Positions 30,397 to 39,191 of a stretch of DNA of 64,000 nucleotides are shown here, in pieces. Under the pieces are notes generated by a model. That model was given only the letters and a program-made list of their open reading frames with translations. It made no database searches and had not been told where the DNA came from. A program made the translations under genes and the position numbers. Source of the DNA: Glutamicibacter sp. PS (GTDB taxonomy: Bacteria; Actinomycetota; Actinomycetes; Actinomycetales; Micrococcaceae); assembly GCA_031317595.1 (NCBI GenBank), contig JANCMB010000001.1, forward strand, positions 3,214,468 through 3,278,467, read 5' to 3'. The number at the start of each line of letters is the position of its first letter. Position 1 is the stretch's first letter.

Positions 30397-31026
30397 ATGA
30401 CCATCACGAACCTGACCCCGCGCGAACAATTCGCCGCCGGTCGCCTGCCACTGCGCTTCACCGCCCTTTTCCTCGGCCTCACGCTCTACGCCCTGGCCAT
30501 GGCCCTGCTGGTACGCGCCGGGCTCGGCGTCGACCCCTGGGACGTCTTTCACCTGGGCCTCGCCACCCACCTGCCCCTGAGCCTGGGCACCTTGGTCATC
30601 CTCGTCGGCGTCGTCGTTCTACTCTGCTGGATCCCGCTGCGCCAATGGCCCGGGATCGGCACAATCGCTAACACCCTATGGCTCGGCATAGCGCTGGATC
30701 TGTGGTTACACATCCTGCCCGAATTTCACGGCTTGGCCCTGCAACTTCTGGTCCTCCTCGGCGCCATCGCCATCAATGGCCTCGGTGGGGCGATGTACAT
30801 CGGCAGCCACTTCGGGCCAGGTCCGCGCGACGGGCTGATGACCGGCATCGCCCTGCGCACCGGACTCTCGCTACGCCTGGTACGCACCGTGTTGGAAGTT
30901 TCGGTCCTCGCCATCGGCTGGCTCTTGGGAGGACCGGTGGGCCTGGGTACCGTGGCCTACGCCTTGCTCATCGGTCCCGCCACGCAATTCTTCTTCCGTT
31001 TCACCACAATTCGGCTCGCGAGCTAA
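30397..31026 (+). CDS. yczE: YczE-like integral membrane protein
   Basis: 209 residues with five predicted membrane helices: LFLGLTLYALAMALLVRAGLG, LVILVGVVVLLCWIPL, LWLGIALDLWLHILP, LLVLLGAIAINGLGGAMYIG and the C-terminal pair. Family hallmarks are GLGVDPWDVFHLGLA and GPGPRDGLMTGIALRTG. ATG 30397 is preferred over the upstream frame opening, giving the usual length and leaving the divergent operator free. YczE proteins are of unknown function, possibly transporters, and are typically paired with MocR regulators. Confidence 0.85.
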   Translation: MTITNLTPREQFAAGRLPLRFTALFLGLTLYALAMALLVRAGLGVDPWDVFHLGLATHLPLSLGTLVILVGVVVLLCWIPLRQWPGIGTIANTLWLGIALDLWLHILPEFHGLALQLLVLLGAIAINGLGGAMYIGSHFGPGPRDGLMTGIALRTGLSLRLVRTVLEVSVLAIGWLLGGPVGLGTVAYALLIGPATQFFFRFTTIRLAS

Positions 31027-31058
31027 CCGATGGCGCAGACAAGGGCGACAATCCGCGA

Positions 31059-31064
31059 CATACT
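31059..31064 (+). promoter_or_regulatory. -10 box of leaderless SatD-like mRNA
   Basis: CATACT ends 6 nt before ATG 31071. Confidence 0.45.
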
Positions 31065-31070
31065 AAGGGC

Positions 31071-31673
31071 ATGTTCATCCTTGCGCTGAGCCCCAAACCA
31101 CGGTCGGTCACCGACGTCGCCGCGGCCACCGAGGCCCTCTGGGCCCAGCTCGACCGGGTTCCGACCCTCGCGCCCTTCACGGCCCTGAGCGGGCAGCTGG
31201 TGCTCGGGGTGCCGCGCGATGCGTCGGCGGCCGTGGATGCGGTGTTGCGCTGTGCACGTTTGGACTTTTGCAATATCGGTTTGGGCGTCGGCAGTCTCTA
31301 CGAACCGGTGCCGCAGGATGCCGAACTGGTCGAGGGTCGGGCTCAACGCCGCGCGTTGGGCGCCCTAGAGGGCGCGGGGCATCGCGGCGGCCGCGTGCCC
31401 ATCTGCGTTTCCACCGGCGACACCGAACGCGATAGCGAGCTCGAGGGTCTGTTGCGCCTACTTGGCGAGTCGGTGCGCAGCCGCACGAGCGCCGAATGGG
31501 CAGTTGTCGACCTGCTGACCCCGGGGGTGCGCGGCCAACAGCGCGCCATCGCCGAGGCGCTGGATATCACCCCACAGGCGGTCTCGGCCGCCATCGTCCG
31601 TGCCGGATATGACGACGAAATGCGGGCGCGCGGCGGCGTGGAACGCCTTCTTGAGCTGGCCGATTCACAGTAG
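31071..31673 (+). CDS. SatD-like protein with C-terminal helix-turn-helix
   Basis: 200 residues, no signal peptide. The layout resembles the SatD family: a start strand (FILALSPKPRS in place of the usual IGDVVGSR), a GQLVLGVPRDASAAVDAVLR segment, IGLGVGSL, EGRAQRRALGALEGA, and a C-terminal HTH (QQRAIAEALDITPQAVSAAIVRAG). The family is poorly characterised; DNA binding through the HTH is plausible. Start chosen at ATG 31071 because CATACT lies 6 nt upstream; a longer frame would overlap yczE. It lies 44 bp after yczE on the same strand. Confidence 0.6.
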   Translation: MFILALSPKPRSVTDVAAATEALWAQLDRVPTLAPFTALSGQLVLGVPRDASAAVDAVLRCARLDFCNIGLGVGSLYEPVPQDAELVEGRAQRRALGALEGAGHRGGRVPICVSTGDTERDSELEGLLRLLGESVRSRTSAEWAVVDLLTPGVRGQQRAIAEALDITPQAVSAAIVRAGYDDEMRARGGVERLLELADSQ

Positions 31674-31708
31674 GCATCGGACCGCGCCAAAACATCGGAC
31701 TCGGGTCT

Positions 31709-31714
31709 TATCCT
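31709..31714 (+). promoter_or_regulatory. -10 box of leaderless HNH protein mRNA
   Basis: TATCCT ends 6 nt before ATG 31721; no Shine-Dalgarno sequence. Confidence 0.5.
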
Positions 31715-31720
31715 GAATAC

Positions 31721-33166
31721 ATGTTCGATAAAGAGTATCTCGCTCGAGAACAACTCGAACGAAAGATCAAGCCGGACCGGCGCCCTCAGCGCTGCGGCCA
31801 CGCGGAGTTCAGCAATCTGGTCGCGGAGCTGAGTACGCGCATGGACTATCTGCTGGAAATGGGCGACGCCAAGGAATGCCTGCGCGCCATCCGTCAACTC
31901 GAACGGGCCAAGGCCGCTTACTCGGCCCTGCAAACCAAACTCGCCTACAAACTCGAAAAACGCACCGTGGAGGATCACGAATTTCGCGGTGTGCATCTAA
32001 ACGACCAGGGCCGCGGCTGTGCCGCCTCGGTGGCCATAGCCCGTAGGCGCGGACAACACGGGGCGCGGCGTTACCTCGAAAACTGCCGCATGCTCGCCGA
32101 AGACCTACCGCGACTGGCGCAACGCTTTGAACGCGGCGACCTCTCCGAGGAGCAGGTCATGGTCATCCTCTCCACGCTAGCGGACGTCGATGCCGAGCAT
32201 CGTAGGGACTTCGACGCCTACTTAGCCTGTAGCCCGGAAATTTACGAGGGCGCCGGCACCAAACGGCTACAGGACCTGGTCCGCCAGTTCACCTGTTCCA
32301 TCGACGCCGGAGCCCAAACCGATCGGCTCCACGAACGCGCCAAACGTCGTTATGTTCGATTTCATGCTGATCAGGACGGCATCAGCATTTCCGGGCGGTT
32401 GCCGCTCGAAGATGGCGTCGTGCTCGAAAAGTGCCTGCGCCGCCAGGCGCATGCCCTACGGCGCAAGGGCGACCCACGCACACTCGAACAGCTTATGGCC
32501 GATCTACTGGTACGCCGCCCCATTAGTGGGGATGAAGCCGCCGGACTCCCGTTGCCGATGTTCATGGACCTCAAGGTCATCATGACCGATCGGGCGCTCT
32601 TTCAGGGGGATAGCGAACCGGCAAATCTGGAGGGCTACGGAGTTATTCCGGCCGAATATGCCAGAAATCTGGTGGCCACGCGGCGGCGGCAATATGCCCA
32701 GGATGGTGCGATCATTCCCGACCGCAGCGAGCTGGCCCGTCGGCTCAGTTCCTTCCCCGAACTTCAACGGATCTATACCGCCCCGGGGAATAAGGAGCTA
32801 GTGGCGATGGATTCCAAGGCTCGGGCCTTCCCCGATGGGCTCAAGGAACTCATCTGCGTTCGAGATCTACGTTGCCGCACCCCGTACTGCAACAATCGGC
32901 CACAGCATCTGGACCACGTCTTCGCATGGTGGCTGGGCGGGGAAACAACCTTCAACAATGGTGATTGGCGGTGTGCCCACTGCAATTACGCGAAGGAAAG
33001 CCCCGGCTGGCGCGAACGAACCATACGCGACGGTCCGCACACCATCGAAATCACAACCCCGGCCGGCATTTCCTTCCGCTCGCTAGCCCCACCGGCCACC
33101 GGCCCGGAACTACCGTTGAGCGCCAAAGAATTTCAGCAGACGCTACAGGAGCCCTTCAAGGACTAG
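31721..33166 (+). CDS. DUF222 / HNH endonuclease domain protein
   Basis: 481 residues. An N-terminal helical DUF222 domain (about 20-330) is followed by an HNH domain near 375-430: RDLRCRTPYCNNRPQHLDHVFAWWLGG...NNGDWRCAHCNYAKE, with zinc-type CxxxxC and CxxC pairs, DH and the second-helix N. These proteins (13E12-repeat type in mycobacteria) occur in many copies in actinobacteria and may be mobile or phage-defence related; function unproven. The HNH residues look intact. The 3' end overlaps the convergent HAD gene by 24 nt. Confidence 0.85.
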   Translation: MFDKEYLAREQLERKIKPDRRPQRCGHAEFSNLVAELSTRMDYLLEMGDAKECLRAIRQLERAKAAYSALQTKLAYKLEKRTVEDHEFRGVHLNDQGRGCAASVAIARRRGQHGARRYLENCRMLAEDLPRLAQRFERGDLSEEQVMVILSTLADVDAEHRRDFDAYLACSPEIYEGAGTKRLQDLVRQFTCSIDAGAQTDRLHERAKRRYVRFHADQDGISISGRLPLEDGVVLEKCLRRQAHALRRKGDPRTLEQLMADLLVRRPISGDEAAGLPLPMFMDLKVIMTDRALFQGDSEPANLEGYGVIPAEYARNLVATRRRQYAQDGAIIPDRSELARRLSSFPELQRIYTAPGNKELVAMDSKARAFPDGLKELICVRDLRCRTPYCNNRPQHLDHVFAWWLGGETTFNNGDWRCAHCNYAKESPGWRERTIRDGPHTIEITTPAGISFRSLAPPATGPELPLSAKEFQQTLQEPFKD

Positions 33167-33967
33167 CGCTAGACCGTCATCGTCCACCCCAGCGGTAACC
33201 GCATCGGCCGCTTCCTTGACCTCGTCAGGGGCCTGACCCATGGCTACGCCGTGTCCGGCCCACTGCAACATCTCAATGTCATTGCGCCCATCGCCGACCG
33301 CAAGGGTATGGCGGGACTCGAAACCGAGCGTGCCACGCAAACGCTCCAAGCCGCTGGCCTTGGTGGTGCCCTCGGCAGCAATATCCAGCCAGGCGGTCCA
33401 ACCCACCGAGTAAGTCACGCCGGAGAGACCCAGACCGTGTACCGCCTTGCCGAAATCCTCGGCTGTGGCATCGGTGGAGAAAACCACCACGCGAACCGCA
33501 CGGCTCTCCAGTAGCCGCTCAAATTCGACCACCTTGGTTTCCGCGCCAAAACTCGCATCCTGGAAGATGTCGCTGGACAGGAAGGCTCCCGTTTCGGTTT
33601 CCACGGCATATTTGGCGGTGGGTAGGTTACGGTGCAGCGCCGCCAGCACCAGAGACGGGTCAAAGACCTCACGGTGCGTGACCTCTACCTTGTCTCCGCT
33701 GACGCGGGCGAGCACGCCGCCGTTGCTGGCCACGAGATGGCCATGAGCGATGCCGATCTCACGCATCACCGGCAGGGCGGCACCCAGTGAGCGGCCGGTC
33801 GAAACAACTACTTCATGGCCAGCTGCGACGACCGCTCGGGCGGCCTCGCGCACCCTGTCGGTCATCCGCCCCTGGTGGTCGACGATGGTGCCATCCACGT
33901 CGAGGCAAATGAGTCGACGAACGTTATCTAGCCGGTCTTCGATGCCGGTTTTTGTCAATACAGTCAT
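33143..33967 (-). CDS. HAD-superfamily (Cof-type) phosphatase
   Basis: 274 residues, cytoplasmic. HAD motif I DVDGTIVD (about 23-30), motif II VVSTGRS, and motif III/IV LAVGDGRNDIEMLQWAGHGVAMGQA, with an inserted C2 cap: the pattern of Cof-type sugar-phosphate or pyridoxal-phosphate phosphatases. Substrate unknown. ATG 33967 starts it; the end overlaps the HNH gene. It runs in the same direction as serS upstream but is separated from it by a terminator. Confidence 0.88.
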   Translation of the reverse strand: MTVLTKTGIEDRLDNVRRLICLDVDGTIVDHQGRMTDRVREAARAVVAAGHEVVVSTGRSLGAALPVMREIGIAHGHLVASNGGVLARVSGDKVEVTHREVFDPSLVLAALHRNLPTAKYAVETETGAFLSSDIFQDASFGAETKVVEFERLLESRAVRVVVFSTDATAEDFGKAVHGLGLSGVTYSVGWTAWLDIAAEGTTKASGLERLRGTLGFESRHTLAVGDGRNDIEMLQWAGHGVAMGQAPDEVKEAADAVTAGVDDDGLALVLEGLL

Positions 33968-34070
33968 GAACTAAGTGAACCACCCACGACGAGGTTAATC
34001 GATGACCCACGGCACACCGTGACATGAACGCCCGGTGAATTACCGCATCGTGAGCGGCGAATTAAAGCAA

Positions 34071-34096
34071 ACGGGGCACCGAAATCGGCGCCCCGT
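34071..34096 (-). terminator. serS intrinsic terminator
   Basis: On the minus strand an 11-bp GC-rich stem (ACGGGGCGCCG...CGGTGCCCCGT, one G-U pair) with a small ATTT loop is followed by TTTGCTTTAATT. It lies 21 nt after the serS stop. Confidence 0.8.
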
Positions 34097-34116
34097 AATG
34101 CATTGACGGTATGTGG

Positions 34117-35394
34117 TTAGGAGATGACTTCCAGACCACCCAAGTAAGGCTGCAGCGCCTTTGGCACGTTCACACTTCCGTCGGCGTTCTGGTGGTTTTC
34201 CAAAATGGCCACGATCCACCGGGTGGTGGCGAGCGTGCCATTCAAGGTAGCCACTGCACGGGTCTTGCCCGGCTTACCGTCCACGATTTCGCGTTCGCGG
34301 ATGTTCAAGCGGCGCGCCTGGAAGGTGGTGCAGTTCGAGGTCGACGTCAGTTCGCGGAAGGTCTGCTGCGTAGGCACCCACGCCTCGCAGTCGAACTTAC
34401 GGGCGGCACTCATGCCGAGATCACCGGCGGCGGTGTCGATGACTCGGTACGGCAGCTCCATCTTCCCGAGCATTTCCTCTTCCCACCCAAGCAAGCGCTC
34501 ATGCTCGGCCTCGGCCTCTTCTACGGTGGTGTAGATGAACATTTCGAGCTTGTTGAACTGGTGCACGCGAATGATGCCGCGGGTGTCCTTACCGGCGGCA
34601 CCGGCCTCACGGCGGTAGCAGGAGGACCAACCGGCGTAACGCAAGGCGCCGTCGGAGAGGTCCAGAATCTCGTCGGCATGGTAGCCGGCCAGCGCCACCT
34701 CGGAGGTGCCGACCAGATACAGGTCATCGCGCTCGAGCTTGTAGATCTCGTCGTCGTGCGCGACGTCAAAACCGGTGCCCTGCATGGTCTCGGGACGGAC
34801 CAGCGTAGGGGTGATCATCGGCGTAAAGCCATGTTGTAAGGCCAGGTCCAAAGCCATATTCATCATGGCGATTTCTAGGCGCGCGCCAATCCCCTTGAGG
34901 AAGTAGAAGCGCGATCCGGAAACCTTGGCGCCACGCTCCATGTCGATGGCACCCAACTTGAGACCCAGGGTCAGGTGGTCCACCGGCTCGAAGCCCTCGG
35001 CCTCGAAATCGCGGATGGTTCCCACGGTTTTGAGCACGGCAAAGTCATCTTCGCCGCCGGCAGGAATGCCGTCGATAATCAGGTTCGGAATAGAACGCTG
35101 CAGTTGCAGGCAACGTTCGGCAGCCTCGTCGGCGGCGGCCTGTGCGGCCTTCACCTGCGCGGACAGCTCCTTGACTTCGGCCAGTAGCGCGGCTTTCTCC
35201 TCGCCCTTGGCCTTGCCGACCTTCTTGGAGAATGCGTTCTGTTCGGCACGCAGAGACTCGAAGGAGGCAATGGTTTCGCGGCGGGCTACGTCCGCTTCGA
35301 GCAGCTGGTCGATCAGCGTTTCATCGGCACCGCGGGCTCGCTGCGAGGCGCGGTACTTCTCGGGATTCTCGGTGAGCATTTTCAGGTCGATCAC
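34117..35394 (-). CDS. serS: Seryl-tRNA synthetase
   Basis: 425 residues, class II synthetase that charges tRNA-Ser. Seen: the long N-terminal coiled-coil tRNA-binding arm (about 25-105), motif 2 [25 protein letters not shown], the [11 protein letters not shown] serine-site block and motif 3 [20 protein letters not shown]. Start is GTG 35394 ([11 protein letters not shown], the usual beginning). TACGCT ends 6 nt upstream on the minus strand, so it is probably leaderless. Monocistronic, divergent from the DAG kinase-family gene, terminated at 34071. Confidence 0.97.
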   Translation of the reverse strand: MIDLKMLTENPEKYRASQRARGADETLIDQLLEADVARRETIASFESLRAEQNAFSKKVGKAKGEEKAALLAEVKELSAQVKAAQAAADEAAERCLQLQRSIPNLIIDGIPAGGEDDFAVLKTVGTIRDFEAEGFEPVDHLTLGLKLGAIDMERGAKVSGSRFYFLKGIGARLEIAMMNMALDLALQHGFTPMITPTLVRPETMQGTGFDVAHDDEIYKLERDDLYLVGTSEVALAGYHADEILDLSDGALRYAGWSSCYRREAGAAGKDTRGIIRVHQFNKLEMFIYTTVEEAEAEHERLLGWEEEMLGKMELPYRVIDTAAGDLGMSAARKFDCEAWVPTQQTFRELTSTSNCTTFQARRLNIREREIVDGKPGKTRAVATLNGTLATTRWIVAILENHQNADGSVNVPKALQPYLGGLEVIS

Positions 35395-35400
35395 CCCTTA

Positions 35401-35406
35401 AGCGTA
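35401..35406 (-). promoter_or_regulatory. -10 box of leaderless serS mRNA
   Basis: On the minus strand TACGCT (35406-35401) ends 6 nt before the serS GTG. Confidence 0.5.
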
Positions 35407-35432
35407 ACAACGATGAGTAGGATGAGAGCATC

Positions 35433-36476
35433 ATGCACACAAAGCGCGTAGTGATTATCAGTTCGGCCGCCGCTGCGGCCATTGCCGCAGGCGTCAGTTG
35501 GTTTTCCGTGCGTAAGCTTTCGCTGGCCAACCGACCCGCCACCGTTGAACCGCTCCACGCGGATCAAAGCGATGCAACCAAAGTTGCATTGATCATTAAT
35601 CCATCCAAGTCAATGGCCGACGAAGCCATTCAGGCGGTCCGCCGCGTATGTTCCGAAGCTGGTTTGGAACCTCCGCTTATTCTCGAAACCACGCCCGATG
35701 ACCCCGGGCAGGATGCGGCGCAGAAGGCGCTGGATGCCGGTTGCGACACCATCGTGGCCGCGGGCGGCGACGGCACCATCCGCGCGGCCGCCGAGGTCAT
35801 CGAGCACAGCGAGGCGACGCTGGGGATCTTGCCACTGGGCACCGGCAATCTGCTGGCCCGCAATGTGGATATCCCCCTCGACGACCTGCACACCTGCGCG
35901 TTAATCGCGGTGCGTGGCAAGGTGCGTGGCATCGACGTCGGGCACATGAAGCTGAACCTACTGAACGGCGAGGTGACCGACCATGCGTTCTTGGTTATCG
36001 CCGGCGTGGGCACCGACGCGGACCTCTTTGATGAAACCGACGAAAAGCTCAAAGCCAAAGTTGGCTGGCTGGCCTATTCGGAGGCCGGGCTACGCCAGCT
36101 ACCGGGCCGCCGCAAGCGCGTTTCCTTCAAAATGTCCGACGAGGGGTGGCAGACCCGTAAGGTACGCTCGGTGCTCTTCGCCAACTGCGGCAAGCTGCAG
36201 GGCATCGAGCTGGTGCCCGACGCCCAGATTGACGACGGCGTGCTCGATGCCGTGGTGCTCTCCCCGCGCTCCATGGCCGGGTGGACCTGGATCATGCTGA
36301 AAACGGTGTTCCGGGCGCGCAACAAGATCCCAGTGATGAGCATCTACCCCACCACCGCGGTTTCGCTACGCTGTGCCGAACCGATGAACACCCAGATCGA
36401 TGGTGATCCCACCGGTGAGGTCAACGAGCTCGAGGTCTGGGTGAATCATTCGGCGCTGCGCCTGCGCGCCCGTTAA
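35433..36476 (+). CDS. Diacylglycerol kinase catalytic-domain lipid kinase
   Basis: 347 residues. One N-terminal hydrophobic helix (about 7-22) and a DAGK/NAD-kinase-fold domain: LIINPSKS (about 50), the nucleotide loop GGDGTIRAAAEVI, and LGILPLGTGNLLARN, then the substrate lobe. Family members phosphorylate diacylglycerol, sphingoid bases or related lipids (DgkB/YegS group). TAGGAT lies 9 nt before ATG 35433 with no good ribosome site, so it may also have a very short leader. It ends immediately before the convergent pheA stop, with no intergenic base between them. Confidence 0.9.
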   Translation: MHTKRVVIISSAAAAAIAAGVSWFSVRKLSLANRPATVEPLHADQSDATKVALIINPSKSMADEAIQAVRRVCSEAGLEPPLILETTPDDPGQDAAQKALDAGCDTIVAAGGDGTIRAAAEVIEHSEATLGILPLGTGNLLARNVDIPLDDLHTCALIAVRGKVRGIDVGHMKLNLLNGEVTDHAFLVIAGVGTDADLFDETDEKLKAKVGWLAYSEAGLRQLPGRRKRVSFKMSDEGWQTRKVRSVLFANCGKLQGIELVPDAQIDDGVLDAVVLSPRSMAGWTWIMLKTVFRARNKIPVMSIYPTTAVSLRCAEPMNTQIDGDPTGEVNELEVWVNHSALRLRAR

Positions 36477-37400
36477 CTACAGCCGTTCGCGCAGGCTGGC
36501 GACCCAGTCACGCGCCTGCACAAAGGCGGCATCCGAGTTATGCGAATCCACCGAGGGCGCCTGGCCTTCGGCGGCCGGGTAGGAGCCTAGGAAGCGCAGG
36601 CTCGGGCACAACCGGTGTAGGCCGGTGAGCGCCGCGGCCACACGTTCCTCGGCCAGATGGCCTTCGACGTCCACGGAGAAGTAGTAGCGTCCCAACCCAG
36701 CACCGGTGGGGCGGGACTCGATACGCGAGAGGTTGACCCCGCGCGCGGTGAACTGCTCCAAAATGCCCATCAGCGCACCGGGACGGTCCTCGGTCAACGG
36801 CAACACCAGCGTGGTCTTATCCACTCCGGTGGGTTCCGGGATCTCCCCGGGCCGGGTCACCAGGATAAAGCGGGTGACGGCCCCGGCGTTGTCCTCAATG
36901 CCCTCGGCGAGCACGCTCAGGTTGCGTTCGGCGGCGACCAGCGGCGAGCAGAAGGCCGCCTGATGATGCTGTTCGTCGTCCAAAAGTCCCATGGCTCCGG
37001 CCGCCGTGGAGGAGGCCGGCTCGAAGACCGCCTGCGGGATGTTTTCCTGTGCCCAGATGCGGCACTGTGCCCAGGCGTGCCCGTGCGTGGAGACCTTGTG
37101 GATCTGCTCCAGCGCGGTAATCCCCGGGCGCACGGCCAGCACAAAGGTAATCGGCACGAGCACCTCGCGCACGATCTGCAGACGCTGACCGCGTGAAATC
37201 GCGTCGAGCGTGGCCGAAACTCCGCCCTCCACCGAGTTTTCGATGGGAACCATGGCGGCGTCCGCCTCGCCCGAGCGCACCGCATCCAGCGCCGCATTGA
37301 CGTTGGCTGCAGGCAGTCGCTCGGACTGATCGGCGCCCGGCACCTGAAGCAGGGCGGCCTCGGTGAAGGTGCCGGCGGGCCCTAGATAGGCATATTTCAT
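36477..37400 (-). CDS. pheA: Prephenate dehydratase
   Basis: 307 residues. Converts prephenate to phenylpyruvate in phenylalanine synthesis. PDT domain 1-190 begins YLGPAGTFTEAAL and carries MVPIENSVEGGVSATLDAI and the catalytic-region motif of the family. The regulatory ACT domain (about 200-280; TLVLPLTEDRPGALMGILEQF and the ESRP phenylalanine-binding motif) is present, so feedback inhibition by phenylalanine is expected. No chorismate mutase is fused. ATG overlaps the rhodanese stop (ATGA), making a two-gene operon. Confidence 0.96.
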   Translation of the reverse strand: MKYAYLGPAGTFTEAALLQVPGADQSERLPAANVNAALDAVRSGEADAAMVPIENSVEGGVSATLDAISRGQRLQIVREVLVPITFVLAVRPGITALEQIHKVSTHGHAWAQCRIWAQENIPQAVFEPASSTAAGAMGLLDDEQHHQAAFCSPLVAAERNLSVLAEGIEDNAGAVTRFILVTRPGEIPEPTGVDKTTLVLPLTEDRPGALMGILEQFTARGVNLSRIESRPTGAGLGRYYFSVDVEGHLAEERVAAALTGLHRLCPSLRFLGSYPAAEGQAPSVDSHNSDAAFVQARDWVASLRERL

Positions 37401-37723
37401 CGAACGGTGGGTTCCTGTCCGTTCTCACTTTCCATCGGCAACCCGGCCTCAATCCAAGAATCCGAGCCGCCGGCCACGTTAAAGGCGGTGTAGCCCAGGC
37501 CGGTCAGCCATGCCGCGGCCTGCGCGGAGCGGCCACCGGTACGGCAGATGACGTAGGTGTCGGTATCTGGGTCAAGCTCGGTGACGCGCTCGGGTAGCTG
37601 GGTCAACGGGATGTGCTTGGCACCGGTGGCGTGCCCGGCCTCCCATTCGAAGTCCTCGCGTACATCCAGGATCAGCGCGCCATTCGGTACCTGGGTCACC
37701 GTAACAGTCTCAAAATCGCTCAT
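37397..37723 (-). CDS. Rhodanese-like sulfurtransferase
   Basis: 108 residues, single rhodanese domain. Catalytic cysteine loop CRTGGRS at about 63-69, with ILDVREDFEWEAGHATGAKHIPL at the start. Sulfur donor/acceptor and biological role are unknown; GlpE-like small rhodaneses transfer sulfane sulfur to thiols. First gene of the pheA transcript, with AGAGGA about 9 nt before the ATG; no functional link to phenylalanine synthesis is evident. Confidence 0.92.
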   Translation of the reverse strand: MSDFETVTVTQVPNGALILDVREDFEWEAGHATGAKHIPLTQLPERVTELDPDTDTYVICRTGGRSAQAAAWLTGLGYTAFNVAGGSDSWIEAGLPMESENGQEPTVR

Positions 37724-37789
37724 GGCTGGCGTTCCTCTCGCATTGGGTGTTTGCTGTTAAGACTAACTACCCATACGCCGAAAGCCGAC

Positions 37790-39139
37790 ATGACGACGAG
37801 ATCCGCCCTAGCCTTGCGCAACCAGCTGGCCTCCGGCGAGCGCTCCAGCCGCGAGGTCACCGAGGAATTCCTGCACAAGATCGAACAGCTGGATTCGCTC
37901 GGAGCCTTCGTTTATGTCGACCCGGAGGGCGCCCTGCAGGCGGCGGATAAGGCCGACGCACGGTTTGCGGAGGGTAATGTCGGGCGTTTGCACGGGCTGC
38001 CGACCGCCTTCAAGGACCTCAACGAGGTGATGGGCATGCCAACCACCTACGGGTCGAAGGCGATGGAAGCACAGGTCGCCATGGCCGATCATCCCTTGGT
38101 GGCCCAGGTGCGTGCCGAGGGCGCGGTCATTGTCGGCAAGACGCAGGTGCCCGAATTCGGATTGAGTACCTATTCGGAGAATCTGGTTGCCGCCCCGTCG
38201 CGCAATCCCTTGGACTCGAGGCTGTCTTCCGGAGGGTCTTCGGGAGGACAGGCCGCTGCCATTGCGGCCGGAATGATTCCGGTAGGGGCCGGAAGCGACG
38301 GCGGCGGCTCGGTACGAATACCCTCGGCAGCCTGTGGGCTGGTTGGGCTCAAACCCTCTCTGGGCAGGGTGCCCAGCGACGTGGTTGATGGTTATAACGA
38401 TTCCTTCGGGGCACCCAAATTTACGGTCTCCGGGCCGATGGCCCACGATGCCCTCGATGCCGCCATGTTTTTCGACGCGATGCTCGGGGTGGACCACTAC
38501 CTGCCAAAGTTGCAGGGTGGTTATCCGCACAAGCTGCGCAATCTGAACATCGGGTACTCGGCACAGTCCCCCTTCGACCCGGTTTACCCAATCAGTCTCG
38601 AGCCGGCCGCGCGCCAGGCTTTCGAACGAGGCTTGAAGCTCCTGAATGAACGGCACCGGGTGGAACCTGCCAATTTCAACTATGCAGAGGACTACCCGCA
38701 GACCTTTGCCATGGTGTGGACCAATTCCCTCAAGAGCCTGCCGGTCTGCGATGAGTCCCTGCTCGGGACCCTCGCCCGGGAGTTCCGTCGACGTTCCATG
38801 GCTCGCCCCTTGGCCCAAGGCTTGCAGGCGGCCACACGCATCCGCCAGATCGGGGCCGATTTCATTACGCAGTGGTCAGCCTTTGATGTGGTGGTCACTC
38901 CGGGCATGGCCAGCGCTCCGCCACCCATCGGCTACTACACGGCGCATGATGCGGACACCGACTATCGCCTGCAGTGCCAATACACCCCATACACCTCCAT
39001 GGTCAACGTCTCCTCGGCGGCGGCAATTTCCGTTCCGGTTAGTACTTCTATCGACGGCATGCCAATGTCTATCCAGCTGATTTCTCCGCGCGGGGACGAG
39101 GGTTTGCTCCTGGGATTGGCCCACCAGCTGCTCCTGTGA
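37790..39139 (+). CDS. Amidase-signature amidohydrolase
   Basis: 449 residues. Amidase-signature family with the Ser-cisSer-Lys triad: GKTQVPEFG preceding the lysine block, and RLSSGGSSGGQAAAIAAGM...GSDGGGSVRIPSA carrying both serines and the nucleophile. It resembles GatA but stands without gatB/gatC, so a free amide hydrolase (small amides, nylon oligomers or indoleacetamide-like substrates) is more likely; substrate unknown. I choose ATG 37790; the open frame continues upstream into the rhodanese promoter but lacks support. Divergent from rhodanese-pheA by 66 bp and 52 bp upstream of the POT transporter. Confidence 0.85.
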   Translation: MTTRSALALRNQLASGERSSREVTEEFLHKIEQLDSLGAFVYVDPEGALQAADKADARFAEGNVGRLHGLPTAFKDLNEVMGMPTTYGSKAMEAQVAMADHPLVAQVRAEGAVIVGKTQVPEFGLSTYSENLVAAPSRNPLDSRLSSGGSSGGQAAAIAAGMIPVGAGSDGGGSVRIPSAACGLVGLKPSLGRVPSDVVDGYNDSFGAPKFTVSGPMAHDALDAAMFFDAMLGVDHYLPKLQGGYPHKLRNLNIGYSAQSPFDPVYPISLEPAARQAFERGLKLLNERHRVEPANFNYAEDYPQTFAMVWTNSLKSLPVCDESLLGTLAREFRRRSMARPLAQGLQAATRIRQIGADFITQWSAFDVVVTPGMASAPPPIGYYTAHDADTDYRLQCQYTPYTSMVNVSSAAAISVPVSTSIDGMPMSIQLISPRGDEGLLLGLAHQLLL

Positions 39140-39191
39140 ACTTCATCGCAAAAGTAGGCATTTGCAACCAATAAGGCGAAAAATGTAACGC

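Noticed and set aside
30678-31673. Upstream extension of the SatD-like gene into yczE
   Set aside because: The first 131 codons overlap yczE in another frame and are low-complexity; the leaderless ATG at 31071 is a better start.
37790-39139. Amidase considered as GatA of the tRNA-dependent amidotransferase
   Set aside because: No gatB or gatC nearby and it is linked to a peptide transporter; the amidase signature alone does not establish GatA.
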